From contig JANCIK010000005.1 in NCBI GenBank assembly GCA_028532985.1, forward strand, positions 310,001 to 374,000: a stretch of 64,000 nucleotides of DNA. Direction: 5' to 3'. The translations under genes and the position numbers were made by a program. The DNA is from Stropharia rugosoannulata (lineage: Eukaryota; Basidiomycota; Agaricomycetes; Agaricales; Strophariaceae). The notes under the pieces were generated by a model. That model saw nothing but the letters and a program-made list of their open reading frames with translations, did no database searches and was not told the origin of the DNA. Positions 9,937-21,275 of the stretch are shown piece after piece. The first letter of the stretch is position 1, and each line of letters begins with the position of its first letter.

Positions 9937-11349
9937 TGAGAGGTCTGCCGCGGGGCTAGACTCGAATCACAAGAAACACAACACACACAACCCCAGCGGA
10001 GCGAGATCCTATCACCTAGATCGAGCGACGCTCTTCAACTAAGCGGGTTATAGATGTCTACGCTCTCCTGGTACCTCTCCGCTGAGCGGATCGTGATGTT
10101 TAAGGGTCTCGTAAGTTTCGTCCAGATGTCCGCTGTACAGTGCCTGCAAGTTCGTTTTTAAGGAGGGGTTTAATTCTAGAAGTCTCAGATTAATGTCTGG
10201 GCGACCTCCGCTGAGCGCAGGGTATCGATAGTAAGGTATAGTTTTGATGGTGGCTCCGCAGGGCTTATTCCGCTGAGTGGGTTTGAGGTCCGGTGACCGA
10301 TGCAGATGCTCACACAAGCTGGTATTCCCAATTGTGCCTCGCTCCGCTGACTATTCAAAGTCGTTCCGCTGGGACTGTCCAAAGTCCTATTCCGCTGAGG
10401 CTATCCAGAACCTCGTTCACCCGGTGGTGCAGTCTCAATTCTCAAAACACTACAGCGCGAGTTTTCGTACACGGTTGCACTGACTCCCCGCTGAGCTCTC
10501 CAAATGACCCGGTGGCCAGAAGCTATCCAAAACTTCTATAATTCACAATACACTTCACAGTAAAACCCTAACAAAAGCTAAACACAGCCCGCTGACGGTC
10601 TGGGACGGAGCCCAACACACAGATCTAGTGGGTAGACAATTGCTTGATTTCCGTAGTTACAATTACAAGTTTATATAGACGCGCGTTGTGTACTAATTTA
10701 GGTGGAGAGTAAATACTAGCAACGCCGGACCAAAGGTCCGCTGAGCGCATGTGCCTCCGCTGGGCGCCTTGATGGCTACTCCGCTGAGCGCGACCTGATC
10801 CTGTTGTTTTACCAGCCTCCGCCGAGAGCCACTGTTAAACTCCGCTGGGCGGTTCCGTCTTGGTCATCGAGGCCTGGTTACTGCTGCCAAAGTTCCCCAG
10901 CGGAGCCCGTGCTGTGTGCGTTGTTTATTCCTTCGGGCATCACACGCTCCAGCGCGCGTGCCACGGTCACCTGATGAGTGGACTTAGGCAAATTTCGCCT
11001 TCGTGATGTGTTCCGCTGAGTCCCTTTGAGACGCCGTCTACACACAGTCCTGCTCGTCGCCTTTGATACTTTCTGCTCAGCTGTACTCCTGCCTTCCGCT
11101 GGGACGGCAGTAACCGTTATGTGCCCCGCTGACTGCTATTCCGGGTACTTCAGCTGTGTACTTATGGCCTGTACAGTCCGCTGAACCCCACACAACCGCC
11201 CGCTGAGCACATGCGTGATGATTTGTGATGCACGCGCTGAGCGCTGAGACGGCTGACCAGGCTAGTCACCGCTCCGCTGTACCCCTGCACTCCAGCCCAA
11301 ACCACCCGCTGTGGCCACTTACAGCCTTGGTGTAAACGCAGGCCTGTCA
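9937..11349 (-). repeat. E1 5' LTR, 1413 bp
   Basis: It starts TGAGAGG beside the primer site and ends CCTGTCA. The last bases read in reverse, TGACAGG, match the start of the E3 3' LTR (25379). Several internal blocks align with the inverted E3 LTR, for example GCCACGGTCAC, GTGGACTTAG and GCTCAGCTGTACTC. It holds at least 20 CCGCTG sites, many as TCCGCTGAGCG, against fewer than one expected. The flanking base group CCGGT (11350-11354) is a candidate target duplication whose partner is off-window. Confidence 0.8.
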
Positions 11350-11459
11350 CCGGTGTAATTCGCAGGAGTGGCAGAGGCCAACCCATGAATGTCCTGGATC
11401 AGCGAGAGTTGATGCTTGACATTGGTGAAGTTAAAAAGAGGAGCATGAGTAGTAGCCAT
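11350..11459 (-). pseudogene. E3 acc-D, N-terminal stub cut by E1
   Basis: From ATG 11459-11457 the frame encodes MATTHAPLFNFTNVKHQLSL then IQDIHGLASATPANYTG, matching the start of E1 acc-D (MSNAPAPLYNFSNVKHQLAL, IQDIRGLASAMPSNYTG). It stops abruptly at the E1 LTR edge (11349/11350). The rest should resume left of E1, outside the window. This match shows that E1 is nested in E3 and that acc-D is shared by both families. Confidence 0.85.
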
Positions 11460-11520
11460 GGTAGTGGTTGAGAACAGTAGGAATAGAGTGCGATGCGCTC
11501 ATACAGAGACGGCGAGCGTC

Positions 11521-11527
11521 TTATATA
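11521..11527 (-). promoter_or_regulatory. TATA box of E3 acc-D
   Basis: GCTATATAAGAC on the minus strand lies about 62 nt upstream of the ATG at 11459. Confidence 0.5.
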
Positions 11528-11959
11528 GCATTCGCTGGGTTGATCAGTGCTGCACACAGCTGGTGACTGACCGAACAGCAGGCCCAAGGAGTTAAAGGAG
11601 GGACTTTACAAAAGGGTCCAGATGGGTCATAGCACAGGGCTACACCTGTCTAACGTTACATTCACGGAGATTGAGTGGGATGGAAGGGACCTGAATACAA
11701 GAGCCCATATAGCAACGAGAAGAAGGGGGAAGATCGTGCGCGCATCGCAGCAAAAGAGTGCGCGCATCAGAGGAGATGCAGGTCTTTCCCCGTTTGGCAA
11801 AATGATGTCTGTTTTGGGATTGATGCCGAAAATGCATAACAATGTTACCCGACAGTCTTATTTCAAATACAGGGTCATGACACATGTACCAAGGAATAGA
11901 TGCTAGCTAGGACTATAGATAGTTATCAATGGAAAGACAGCAAAATGTCAGTTTGGGAA

Positions 11960-12507
11960 TTAAACATCCTAAGAAGTGATTGTCAGGGTCAGCACAGCGC
12001 ACGAGGAGAAAGACCCACAGGAAAGAATTCCTCCTGGTAAAAGACCTGGGCAGCATAGTGGAGTTGTTGGAAGTGTTCAGAGTGAGGGAGGGTGCCGTAG
12101 CGCTCAGCATCAGTAGTACCACACAAGCGCAGGACGAGCTCGCTATAGTGAAGCTGAGCGCACAAGTGCGAGATGCAAGGCGAGTGACAGGTAGCTTCGG
12201 TCAGCGCCAGAGCCCGCTACAAGGATGTCAGAGCCGTGCACGAAAAGGCTGGAGAATGGGGACATGCGCGCACCGCATGGTCTTGAACGTGACGCATCAT
12301 GTCTAGGCAGATGGTCATGGGAAGCAGCGGTTCAGTCGCAGCCTCAAGAATAAAATGAAGGGCGCCTATGTAGATGCGGCAGACGCGCTCAAGGTCATCG
12401 AGCGGAATATCAGCTAGTGCCCGCTTGGGTAGAGCAGCTAAGCGCAGGAAGGAAGGATCGGACCTCGCGCGCTGAAGGAGATTACTTTCGGTATTAAGGG
12501 AGGGCAT
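11960..12507 (-). CDS. E3 acc-B, accessory protein antisense to its element
   Basis: Exons 12507-12274, 12153-12019 and 11968-11960 (234, 135 and 9 nt) encode 125 residues, the same structure as E1 acc-B. Conserved blocks are ESNLLQRARSDP, LERVCRIYIGALHFILEA, TICLDMMRHVQDHA, YSELVLRLCG, DAERYG, SEHFQQLHYAAQ and FFPDV. The first intron starts directly in a GTGCGCGCAT copy of the E3 word. Function unknown. The frame is intact, so purifying selection may have acted until recently. Confidence 0.75.
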
Positions 12508-12536
12508 GATGATAAGAGACAGGGTCATTGCTGGGC

Positions 12537-12547
12537 CATATATATTA
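12537..12547 (-). promoter_or_regulatory. TATA box of E3 acc-B
   Basis: TAATATATATG on the minus strand, about 30-40 nt before the ATG at 12507 and 31-41 nt after the acc-A stop (12580-12578). Confidence 0.5.
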
Positions 12548-12915
12548 CAAGACCGTCCATCAGAAAGGCGCACGGGCTCAATCGTAGCTAATATCATCTA
12601 CTACAAGGGCGGCATCGGGATCTACGTCTAGAACAGTGGGTCCTGCTGGCTCAGAAGGTGGGAGGTTGTGAAAAGGCATGCCAAGATGGCTGTACCGATC
12701 GAGAAGGTGAAGAGCGGCGTTACTGAGCATGCGCGCATCGAAATGATCATCGCTAAATCTGCGCTGAGCGCGGCCTTCGTGAAACATGATCGTCATGACT
12801 AAAGGCAGGAATTGGCGGTTGAAGTCGATAAAACGCAAAGGCAGTGTAATCCGATCCTGGAGGAAAACGTCAGCAGAGAGAGCGCTTGCAGGAAATTGAG
12901 AAGTTACCAATGCGC

Positions 12916-13868
12916 TGTGAGGTGCGTAGTTGGGTAGGACAGGTCTGAAAAGCCTGTCTCTATAGTTCACAATGTGCGAAGGCAACGTGTGTACAACGAT
13001 AGCACGTTGAAAAGGTTTTACTTGTTTTATAACAAGGAGCTTCCAGTGTACGAGGTTTAAACAATGGTTTCCGATGTGAACTGGTATGAAGTGTGTAGGT
13101 AGAATTTAACCCTGAAGGAAGCTGGAGAAGTACAGAGATATTCTACTCCTTAAATACCTGTCTGGTTGCCATGCCCAGATCGTTCCATATACATCCACGA
13201 AGATCCGACCGCCCGTGCTGTCTTTATCTCGTCGGAAACCATGCTGCACTACAGCATGCTTCATATCTTGGCCACAAATTTCCTTATCTTCGGAAACCAA
13301 GCCCAAGCACAAGAAATCTTCCTGTGGCCGGATCATCTCCATGTTCACCCCTAAACATACATCTCCTCCAACCCTCTCTCCACACCTATGTCCCTTGTGT
13401 TTGTGTTGAGATTCTTCTTCTCTCTGCTACCACACGCCTGCATGTCGTCGGAAACCCTTGCATATCGTCGGAATCCGTTGCCATATTTGTCCCAGGTCGT
13501 ATGTATGAGTATTTCCATGTGATTGACTCCCTTGTGGGTCCATAGTTACATCAGATTGTTAATATTGATCTGATGTTGTCAGCATCAGAAGTCCAATATT
13601 GCTCTGATGCTGTTATCTTTCTTGATCTGCCATTGAGTTGTAATAACATCTTGAGTCTTCCTTGTGCTTGTCTCTTGTTTCATCATGTACATATTTCATA
13701 TCTTGCATCTTCATATCTTAGACTTCATATTTCGTGCTTCTTCTTGTTCTTTCAGTTTCCGATAGTAGTTTCCGATCGTCATGGCGGATATGTCGCTTCT
13801 TGTGTATCTATGTTCTGAACCTTATGGTTTTTCATGTTTTCACGAGGGGCCAGCCCCAGCCCCTCACA
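12916..13868 (-). repeat. E2 3' LTR
   Basis: 953 bp, TGTGAGG...CCTCACA, same length as the copy at 21276-22228 and identical wherever I compared. The open frames in it encode nothing recognisable. It holds several TTTCCGAT/TCGGAAA words. Confidence 0.9.
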
Positions 13869-13922
13869 TCTCCCCCCAACTTTTAAAACACCACCCTCCT
13901 GGGTGGTCGGTAACCTATAAAT
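13869..13922 (+). promoter_or_regulatory. E2 polypurine tract (minus) and acc-A TATA box (plus)
   Basis: On the minus strand GTTGGGGGGAGA abuts the 3' LTR (13868/13869) as the plus-strand primer tract. On the plus strand the same DNA is a C tract followed by TATAAAT at 13916-13922, 33 nt before the acc-A ATG. The antisense promoter is therefore built against the polypurine tract. Confidence 0.65.
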
Positions 13923-13954
13923 TTCAGCCAAAAGTGTCGTCACCATCAAGCACC

Positions 13955-14671
13955 ATGGACCCCGCAGCAGAAAGAATATTTCGCTCGCTCTGTTTTGCTC
14001 CAGGAAACCGAAGCCATGCATTCGTTGTACCAACAACCATGCGTGAATTTGCGTTGTCCATCCGTCACCAACATGAAATCCTGTGCCTTGCCATCTACAA
14101 GGACATCCGCACACACAGCGTACGAGAACTGAACATAATCGACCATGCGCAAGTGGAAGCATACGTCCATGATCACCTTGATCACATGGTAAGCCCTCAA
14201 ACCGTTTCACAGCTAGCCCTGCTAATGATAGCGCAGCGCTTATTGCTATGCTCTCGTGTCAACATGCGGCCATCAAACGAGCGTGAAATTGAGCGCATGA
14301 TTCCGCCTGAATGCCGCTACCTAAGCGCAAGTGCCAGGCATTTACTGGAGATGTTTCCGATGGAGGATCACGAAGGGTTCGAGTATTGGTCAACCATACT
14401 GCGGTTCATGGCGCTATATGCTGAGGACACCGCCGATGCAACCAAAGAAAACCAAGTCGACTTCAAAGAATTTAATGAACTGGACAGCAACAGTCGGTGG
14501 TGGATACAGTTTTCAAACCGCGTCAAAGCCGAAGACCCCCTTGAAGAGCACCTGCCCGCATTCAGGCCAGCCGCAACACCTGAAGACACATCGGATATCG
14601 AAGAAATCCCAGCGGCGATCTTTCATCTTCAAACGGCCGTGCCCTCCCAGCGTCCACATGCCAGATTCTGA
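13955..14671 (+). CDS. E2 acc-A, accessory protein antisense to gag-pol
   Basis: ATG 13955 opens 238 residues (MDPAAERIFRSLCFAPGNRS ...). The segment RYLSASARHLLEMF resembles ARMLSNAALHLLDRY of E3 acc-A, and the end is acidic (ATPEDTSDIEEIPAAIF). Position, strand, promoter and following gene match acc-A of the other elements, but overall identity is low, so homology is probable rather than certain. No signal peptide or membrane segment. Function unknown; a possible intron near the 3' end would change the last ~10 residues. Confidence 0.6.
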   Translation: MDPAAERIFRSLCFAPGNRSHAFVVPTTMREFALSIRHQHEILCLAIYKDIRTHSVRELNIIDHAQVEAYVHDHLDHMVSPQTVSQLALLMIAQRLLLCSRVNMRPSNEREIERMIPPECRYLSASARHLLEMFPMEDHEGFEYWSTILRFMALYAEDTADATKENQVDFKEFNELDSNSRWWIQFSNRVKAEDPLEEHLPAFRPAATPEDTSDIEEIPAAIFHLQTAVPSQRPHARF

Positions 14672-14691
14672 ACATCGGTGCGAGAGATGGA

Positions 14692-14700
14692 TATATAAAG
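14692..14700 (+). promoter_or_regulatory. TATA box of E2 acc-B
   Basis: TATATAAAG, 37-45 nt before the ATG at 14737. Confidence 0.55.
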
Positions 14701-14736
14701 CGTAGAGCACTAGTAGATAGTTCCGTAGCACCCACA

Positions 14737-15225
14737 ATGCAAGCACCTTTGCGTCTATATCTTCAATCCTTAGTGCTTGAGTTGCCCACCGATCTAAACG
14801 ATTTCCGATCGCGATTTCCGATCCCATATGTCTTCAAACATTGCCTTGATCCCTTCGTCGACGCCCTAGAATACGAATACACACGAATACTCCAGCTTGA
14901 CACACCCAACCTGCAACCTGTCATAAACGATCTCCGGTCCTTCTTGTTCCTAGGACAGACCATAGCAGTACGCAGCTTCTTCAGATGACGTGCCGCCCTA
15001 ACACAAGCACAGTATATTGCATGGCATGGTCGTCAGCATGTAGCCATACATCGGTCGCCTGTCGAGCAAATCACCATGGTCGAATTGAGGGTGTTAATGC
15101 GTATGCGATACATGACGATGACATTTGGATACACCGGGCACGAGATTCCCGAAATCAAGGAGCGCATGGACGACGTTTTCTTCCAGTATCAACAGGCATG
15201 TGTGTGCAGAGTAGGCGACCCATAA
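14737..15225 (+). CDS. E2 acc-B-like accessory protein
   Basis: Exon 1 (14737-14967, 77 codons) is one codon shorter than exon 1 of acc-B in E1 and E3. A 45-nt intron (GTACGC...CACAG) joins in frame to 15013-15225, giving 147 residues. Exon 2 contains VELRVLMRMRYMTM ... EIKERMDDVFFQYQQ, which loosely resembles ELVLRLCG ... FQRLHYAAQHFYQ. Matching exon size, intron position and gene order support homology; sequence identity alone would not. Two TTTCCGAT words lie inside exon 1 (14802 and 14815). Function unknown. Confidence 0.55.
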
Positions 15226-15300
15226 CCAACAACCGGCGGTCGGAAATTAGCTAGATAATCTCCAGACAAGTGACATGTATCCATGTGTCCAGATCGTCCA

Positions 15301-15417
15301 ATGCCAAGCAACCCAGCGCCTGAAATCCGCCACTGCTACTTGTGCGAGACTGACTTCACCATAGATGGAGTAGAGAGATGGAGGGACTGGATTGAGAAAC
15401 AAGCCAATCAATCGTAG
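15301..15417 (+). CDS. E2 small ORF or exon with CxxC
   Basis: A 38-codon frame starting ATG encodes EIRHCYLCETDF and VERWRDWIEKQ. The CxxC pair with a nearby His suggests half of a zinc site. It may be an exon of a longer acc-D counterpart rather than a separate gene. No splice joint could be proved. It lies between acc-B and the pol stop, where acc-D sits in E1. Confidence 0.3.
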   Translation: MPSNPAPEIRHCYLCETDFTIDGVERWRDWIEKQANQS

Positions 15418-15608
15418 ATACAACTGCCCATAGTTGTAAAACCCCTATGATAGACTTCCGCACACAAATTTGACACTGCCATATGATGCCGAAAAAAAAA
15501 AGCCGAAGGAAAATGGAAGATGCCGAAGTAAAACTGAACAAGCCGCCCTGCGTACACATATGCCATTACAGCCGAAAAAGCCAGTTGAAAGTTCCGCGGC
15601 GGCCCAGA

Positions 15609-18600
15609 TCAATGCCGCAACAACAATCCGACGGCAGACAAAAGAGGTATTGCCAGTGGTTCCCTTGATATATAAGGTATCAAGCGATATGCGGTGAATC
15701 TCTTGTAAGAGACAGCTCCACTAAGTTCAGCACAGATGTAAGACCCTCCTTTCGTTCGTCGTAACACCATTAGAGGCCCGAAGTATCGTGGTTTTGTTTT
15801 CCGATCAAGTGATTTTTCAACTGGTGAATTCCTGACTAGAACCAAAGTACCTGGTGCGAAGTCCTGCGGTACGATGCGATGCTTATTATACTGTTCAAAA
15901 TAACGAGCTTGTCGCAGCTGTGCTTGCTCCACTTTGTCCTTGACCCTTTCAAGATCTTCCGGTCGCTTCTGCAGCATTATAGCTCTTCTTGCTATTAACT
16001 CTTCTTCGGAAATCATATCGACTTGATCGGGAAACATGAAGGTCGCTTCTGTGATGTCAAATGGGAATAATGGCTCCACTCCGTGCGCGATATAGTAGGG
16101 AGTATAACCTGTTGATTTTTGTACCGTAACACGTTCGGCCCATAAAACAAATCAGAGAATTAGTGGCCATATTGATAAGTCGCCTTCACAAGTCTTGACT
16201 ATTGCTTCCCTAACATCGAGATGTCGTTTTTCAATCAAGCCGTTTGCCTGCGAATTATATCCCGAAATTCTGATGTGGTAGATTCCATATTTTTCCGCCA
16301 AATAGTTCACGGCTTTAACCCAAGGTGTACCATTGTCTGTCACGATAATAGCCATAGCTCCCCATCGCGACATAACATCCAACAGAAATTCTCCTATAAC
16401 CGTATGGTTTTCCGACGCTACAGCCAGAGCTTCAGGCATTCCCGAAAGTGAACATCGTAGATGAAGACAGAGATGTTTTCCCCCTTTTCCTTTGGGCATA
16501 AAGAAAGTATCTGCATGAACCTTGACAAATAGCGACAATGGACGAGCTACCGTTGGCGGAATGAGGTTCTTTACCCTTGACTGTCGCTGACATATATCGC
16601 AAGTCTTCAAGTACCACGTAAGATCATTACTGATGTTAGGCCACCAAAAACGCTTCGTGAGCCTATTCCACACAGTAAAATAAGACTTATGTCCTAAGTT
16701 ATCGTGTACTTCTTGGAGTATCCGAAGCCTATCTTCTTGTTGTACCACTTGTTTATGTTCACCATCGTCGGACCTTTTCCATAGTTTTCCGTCCAGTATG
16801 AAGAATTGCCTTACTTTCTTGAGGAAGCGGTCGTACTCCTTTCTTGTGCGAATCCATGCGGGTCTTTCGGGGTCGCCTAGAAATTCTTTGACCTTCTTTA
16901 ATTCCTCATCCATGTCAGCTCCTCTGTTGGAAACCGGTAACTTAAGCGTTGTAGTAATTTCCGAACGGTGAGGTACCGATTTAGCTGCAATAAGTACCAT
17001 AGCCTTGTAAGACAATGACGATCCCGGTATTTTCTTCTGTACCATGGACATGTGAGTGAATTTCCGATCGTCATTTTTGTTTAAGACCCAGATTCCGAAG
17101 CCGCATGCCCTGTCAATCCAGTCTTCTACTTCTTCTTCGGAATCTTCTTGAGGATCTAATTCTGATCGTCTCCTTCTTGACAGACCGTCTGGTGAATGTG
17201 ATTTTCCAGGGACGTGTTCTAGCTTGAAGTCAAACAAAAGTATAGCGGCTATCCAGCGATTTATCGTAGCATTAGGTTGTATATCGGGGTTGTTTAACAT
17301 TCCCTTGAGGTAACTCGCATCAGTCCTGACTATCAAGTTTTCCACTCCAACCAGGTATATCCGATACGCTCTAAGGCTGCAAAATAGGCCATATAACTCG
17401 ATCTTGGCTTGTGAGTATCTTGATTCTCTTTCGTTCCAAGTTATAGAACCAAACCGCGCAGGATGTTCCTTTCCGTCTTCTTTAACCTGAGATAAAATAA
17501 AACCCACAGCGATGTTGCTTGAGTCCACCTCCATTATTATCTGTCCTTCGGATTCATAGTCCAATGCCGTTAATGCTGGAGACTGAATTAAGAGACGCTT
17601 TAAACTGTCCATTGCTTCTTGTTCTCTTTGTCCCCATGTGAATTCAACGTCCTTCTTTGTTAGTTCAGTTAATGGTCTTGAATGCATTGCATAATCTTTT
17701 ATAAAGATATGCATTACACCCAATGTTCCCAAGAATGAGCGAACTTCTGTCAAGTTTTCACAAGGTTTCCAATCCCTGATAACTCTGACTTTTGACTCAT
17801 CAACCGTCCTTCCTTGGATGCTGCACATATGGCCAACAACATTAATTCTTGGTACAGCCAAAAAGGATTTCGAGGCATTGAAGGTTCCTCCAGCATGCTG
17901 TATCCTTTGAATAATGCGATGTACATTGTTCAAGTGTTCCCAGACAAATCTTCTGATACCAGGGTTTTCGGAAATCGTTTCATAGACCCCATTCTCATCT
18001 TGATAATAAGATCGTGGTCCTTTGACCGGTACATCGTCCACAAAAGGTGCCGTAAATTCAGGAATCTCCGGCTCCAGGATAAATGACACATCTCCTTGTT
18101 GGACTTGAACCGAATTTGTAAATCCTTGTGGTAGACGGGTCAATCTCAGGTTTCCGATAGGCGAAGAGAACGTAGTATAATCCCTTGAATCTTGATGAAG
18201 AACCCGATGGTCAAATCCTACAAACAAATCAAACATGGCATAGATAGTTCTTCCACCGAAAGATTCCGCATAGAGTTCTACAACTGGCGGTAGAGCTGAG
18301 TCTTTTATGGTTACTGCATTCAACCTTCTCAGGTCATGCACTACCCGTATTGCTCCGCTTTTCTTTGGCACATATAGGATCCTGGACCGATAAGGTGAAC
18401 TAGAAGGTTCATATACTTTGCTTGTGACTTTATCTTGAAAAATTCTTGTGACTTCTTTAGCGATGCCTGGAGGTATTGGTATCGGTTTTTCCGCCCATGG
18501 TTCATGCGGTACAACGGGTATCTTTAGTGGTTCAAAATAGTCTTCTCTGAAGGCACCTTTCTCCATCTCATTCCAGGCGAATCCCATCTCATGTTCTTTA

Positions 18601-19088
18601 ATGATCCATTGAACTAGACGGGCTTCATCCGGTGTCAAGAAGCCATCTTCATTTATGTTCCAGGCATCCATTCGTTCTTTTGTATAGCGTATTCCTGGTT
18701 CAATATGGTCCACTTTAAAAGGTAATGGTTTCATATTAGCCAGAGGATCCGATGGAATTCTTCTAATAACACGATATTCTTCGGGAAGCGTAGTTGACAC
18801 AGGAAACGTCCGTCTCGCCACAGGTTTATATTTTTTCCTGGCTTTTATTATTAGTGCTCTTTGTTGAAAAGAGTAAGCATAAGTCTTCTGTAAACATTGG
18901 CCGATAAATCTGGCCGAAACTTCAAAATTAAAATTAGTAGGGTATATTTCGTGATATGATGATCCTCTTTCATCATCTATTCTTGCTGCGAATAAGGGAG
19001 TTATAAATCGTCCAAATGATAGTGCTGAAGGAATACCCTTCTTGTGCTGTTCATGTCGTTTCTCGTGCACTATATTTAACATGAACAT
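15609..19088 (-). pseudogene. E2 pol: reverse transcriptase, RNase H, integrase, one in-frame TGA
   Basis: ATG 19088 opens a frame through RT (motif A AMFDLFVGFD, active site FVDDVPVKG), RNase H (IIMEVDSSNIAVGF, KIELYGLFCSLRAYR, VRTDASYLKGML) and integrase (H2C2 with TCDICQRQ; D, D, E in VHADTFFM, IIVTDNGTPW, NGLIEKRHLDV). A TGA at 16154-16152 interrupts integrase after the catalytic core; the same frame resumes (FVLWAERVTV) to the stop at 15609. E1 has YHVLWADRVTV at that point, so the TGA replaces a sense codon, perhaps TGG. The ATG lies 14 nt after the gag-protease stop, in another frame. Confidence 0.85.
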
Positions 19089-19102
19089 CTTTCCCGACCG
19101 TG

Positions 19103-21085
19103 TTAATTCAGTCGGGATTCTGGAAAATCCGCTGACTCTTTTTCGGAAACCTTATTCCTGGGCTGAGTTGGAATAGTAACCACCTTCTGCGTGTTGGGGC
19201 AAGTCAAAGTGATTTCCTGGTCGCCATTTGTATAATCCCTAGTAGTGCATCCAGTATACACAAAGAACGGTCGTCCTATCAGAACTTGAAAAGGGGCTTT
19301 ATCCACGACATGTACTTGAAAATAGAGTTCAAGGCTTCCAATAGTGATTTTAAGGTTTTTGCACATTCCATCCGTTTGTGATAATTCCGTGTTGGCAGAC
19401 TCCATATATATTTTCCTTTCTGGGTTTATATTGTGAGACAGTTTCCTCCATATGCGCTTGTCCATTGCCATGATTTCCGATCCTTGGTCCAAAACACATT
19501 CTGCTGTGAATTCACCATTTAGCAATGCAGGTATCACCCTGAGTTTCATAAGGGGAGAAGCCGTCAAAAGGACTCTATCTGATGGCCCATTTTCCGAAGC
19601 AAATTGTAGCACATAAGACCCTTCATTTTCTTCGCCATGGACATAGCTAACTGTCGGAATTCTCTTTGGTGTAGTTGTTTCCTTGAAATATTTCCGAAGT
19701 TCTCCAGAAATAGCCAACAACTCTCTTTGAGAAATAGTAATTTCTGCATCCAAAGATTTTGATATGACTTTCTTAAGAAGGTCCAAATTTTCCGCTCCTG
19801 AGGTGAATCTATACTGGGGTCCTTTAGCCGGTTCAAATCTTACATGTGCTTCTGGTATTGTCTTTTCCGATTTCCTTTCGGCAATCACGACTTCAGGGAC
19901 TTTTTCATAAGCAGATGAGTTTTTTCCTGGTCCAGGTTTGTCTTGGGGCGAAGACCTTGTCTTCAGATAAACCTCACCGATTTCTTCGTCGACTTCTTCG
20001 AGTTTACTGGAAGAATTAAACAAGGTTTCAGCCGTAGTACAGGAAAACATCATTGTGGTAGCTGGCGACAGGTGAGGGGGTGCATCTCGAGCACGTTGTA
20101 GTTTGAGAATGTTTTCGATCCTTTCTTTTATTGTTCCAGTTCCATTGATCCAGTCGCCGTTAGCCATTGTGAATCTACCATTCGGTCCTTGTTTGATGAT
20201 TCCCTTGTTTATAAATTCATCCGGCAAGTTGCAAGACCTCATAATATGATTAATGTCTCCGCAAAACAAGCAACCAGGGGCGTAGCGCGGAGTGGAACGA
20301 TACATAGGTCTTTCTTGCGTCGGAAAAGATGTATTTGGTTGGCCTTGCATAAACATCTTTATTGACCCTAATTCCGATGTCATTTTCCTTAGCATGAGCT
20401 CAAGAGCAGTTTCTTCGGTTTTCGTCCGTTCACGAGGTGTGTCTTCAAGGCCATACCTGTCAGAATAAGCGTTATCTTGAAGAACATATCGAGCCGCTTG
20501 ATTAACTTGAAGATAATCATGAACTAGGCCCGGTTTCCGCTTTGGGTCTTCAGCCGTTAATTGAGTAAGAACCTTCGCCCTGAATTCTTTTGGGAGACCT
20601 AGAACATAGTTTCTGTTGATGTCGTCTCTTGATGATAATTGCTCCTTCTCCAGATAAGTAGCTATAATCATGAATTCACAATGATATTCTGCTAGAAGTT
20701 CTTGATTATCCATGGGTTTGCTCGAAAACTTCTGTATTAATTTATGCAGGTCGTTGACTGAGTATTTGTAGAGCGAATCCAACCCAGGGAAATATTCCAG
20801 TAATATTTGTTTATTCTCCTTCCAGGATTTGTTTTCATCTAGAATATTCTTCCATGTTTCGTGGTATCGGTAATCCACATACCACAGGGTTTTTGTAATC
20901 CGCGTGATATCCGATGTGTCTCCCCTGTCTTTGCATAATTCCTCGATGTCCTCTAGGTATCAATGTAAAGGAGTAGTTGGTCCTGTAAACGATGGAGCAT
21001 CTTTTGAGTTGTGGTTTGGGTAAGGCTTGACTTTGGGCGCCACAGTTTGAACTTCAAAAGGGTTAGCTTCGATTCCGTGATCCAT
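19103..21085 (-). CDS. E2 gag-protease
   Basis: From ATG 21085 (MDHGIEANPFEVQTV) the frame meets TGA at 20962-20960 after 41 codons, then runs open to 19103. The TGA lies within CATTGATACCTAG, which looks like a branch point and 3' splice site, so an intron may remove it; otherwise it is a nonsense codon. Capsid-like helical region, then one zinc knuckle CLFCGDINHIMRSC. Protease has CVLDQGSEIMAM, a D-Q-G where most retroelement proteases have D-S/T-G, and VLIGRPFFVYTG downstream. Pol starts 14 nt after the TAA. Confidence 0.8.
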
Positions 21086-21254
21086 TTCCGATATATGGCT
21101 GAGTACTGAAGATATTTGGCTTCCTGACGGTGTCGGTCTTTTCCTTCTTCTCTTGATGGGCGCTTCAGGATGTTGTAGGGGTATAGCAAATTCTGCAGCA
21201 AGTTGACGAGTTATCCGACAGTCTGGAACAGACGGATCTATTGTGAACTGTAGA

Positions 21255-21272
21255 CCCTCGCGGTGGGCTCCA
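21255..21272 (-). other. E2 primer binding site
   Basis: TGGAGCCCACCGCGAGGG on the minus strand, identical to that of E1, three bases from the LTR. Both families use the same primer tRNA. Confidence 0.85.
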
Positions 21273-21275
21273 CGT

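Larger units (their letters stand above)
1..11349 (-). mobile_element. E1: Ty3/gypsy retrotransposon, left end beyond window
   Basis: Seen on the minus strand, in order: 5' LTR (9937-11349), primer binding site (9917-9934), gag, protease, reverse transcriptase, RNase H and integrase (9703 to 2598). A convergent plus-strand block of accessory genes follows (1-2477). The 3' LTR would lie left of position 1. The element sits inside acc-D of element E3: the flank at 11350 continues an acc-D reading frame. Its sequence is packed with the word TCCGCTGAGCGG and shorter forms, in coding and non-coding parts. The RT/connection frameshift near 5260-5330 and the TGA at 4767-4769 suggest it is no longer autonomous, though the accessory genes look intact. 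Confidence 0.9.

Noticed and set aside
13106..13818. Genes inside the E2 LTR copies (also at 21466-22178)
   Set aside because: The frames are duplicated exactly because the LTR is duplicated; they overlap on both strands and show no domain.
4767..20962. TGA read as tryptophan
   Set aside because: Host genes here use ordinary stop codons, including TGA, and TGG for Trp; the in-frame TGAs are confined to mobile elements.
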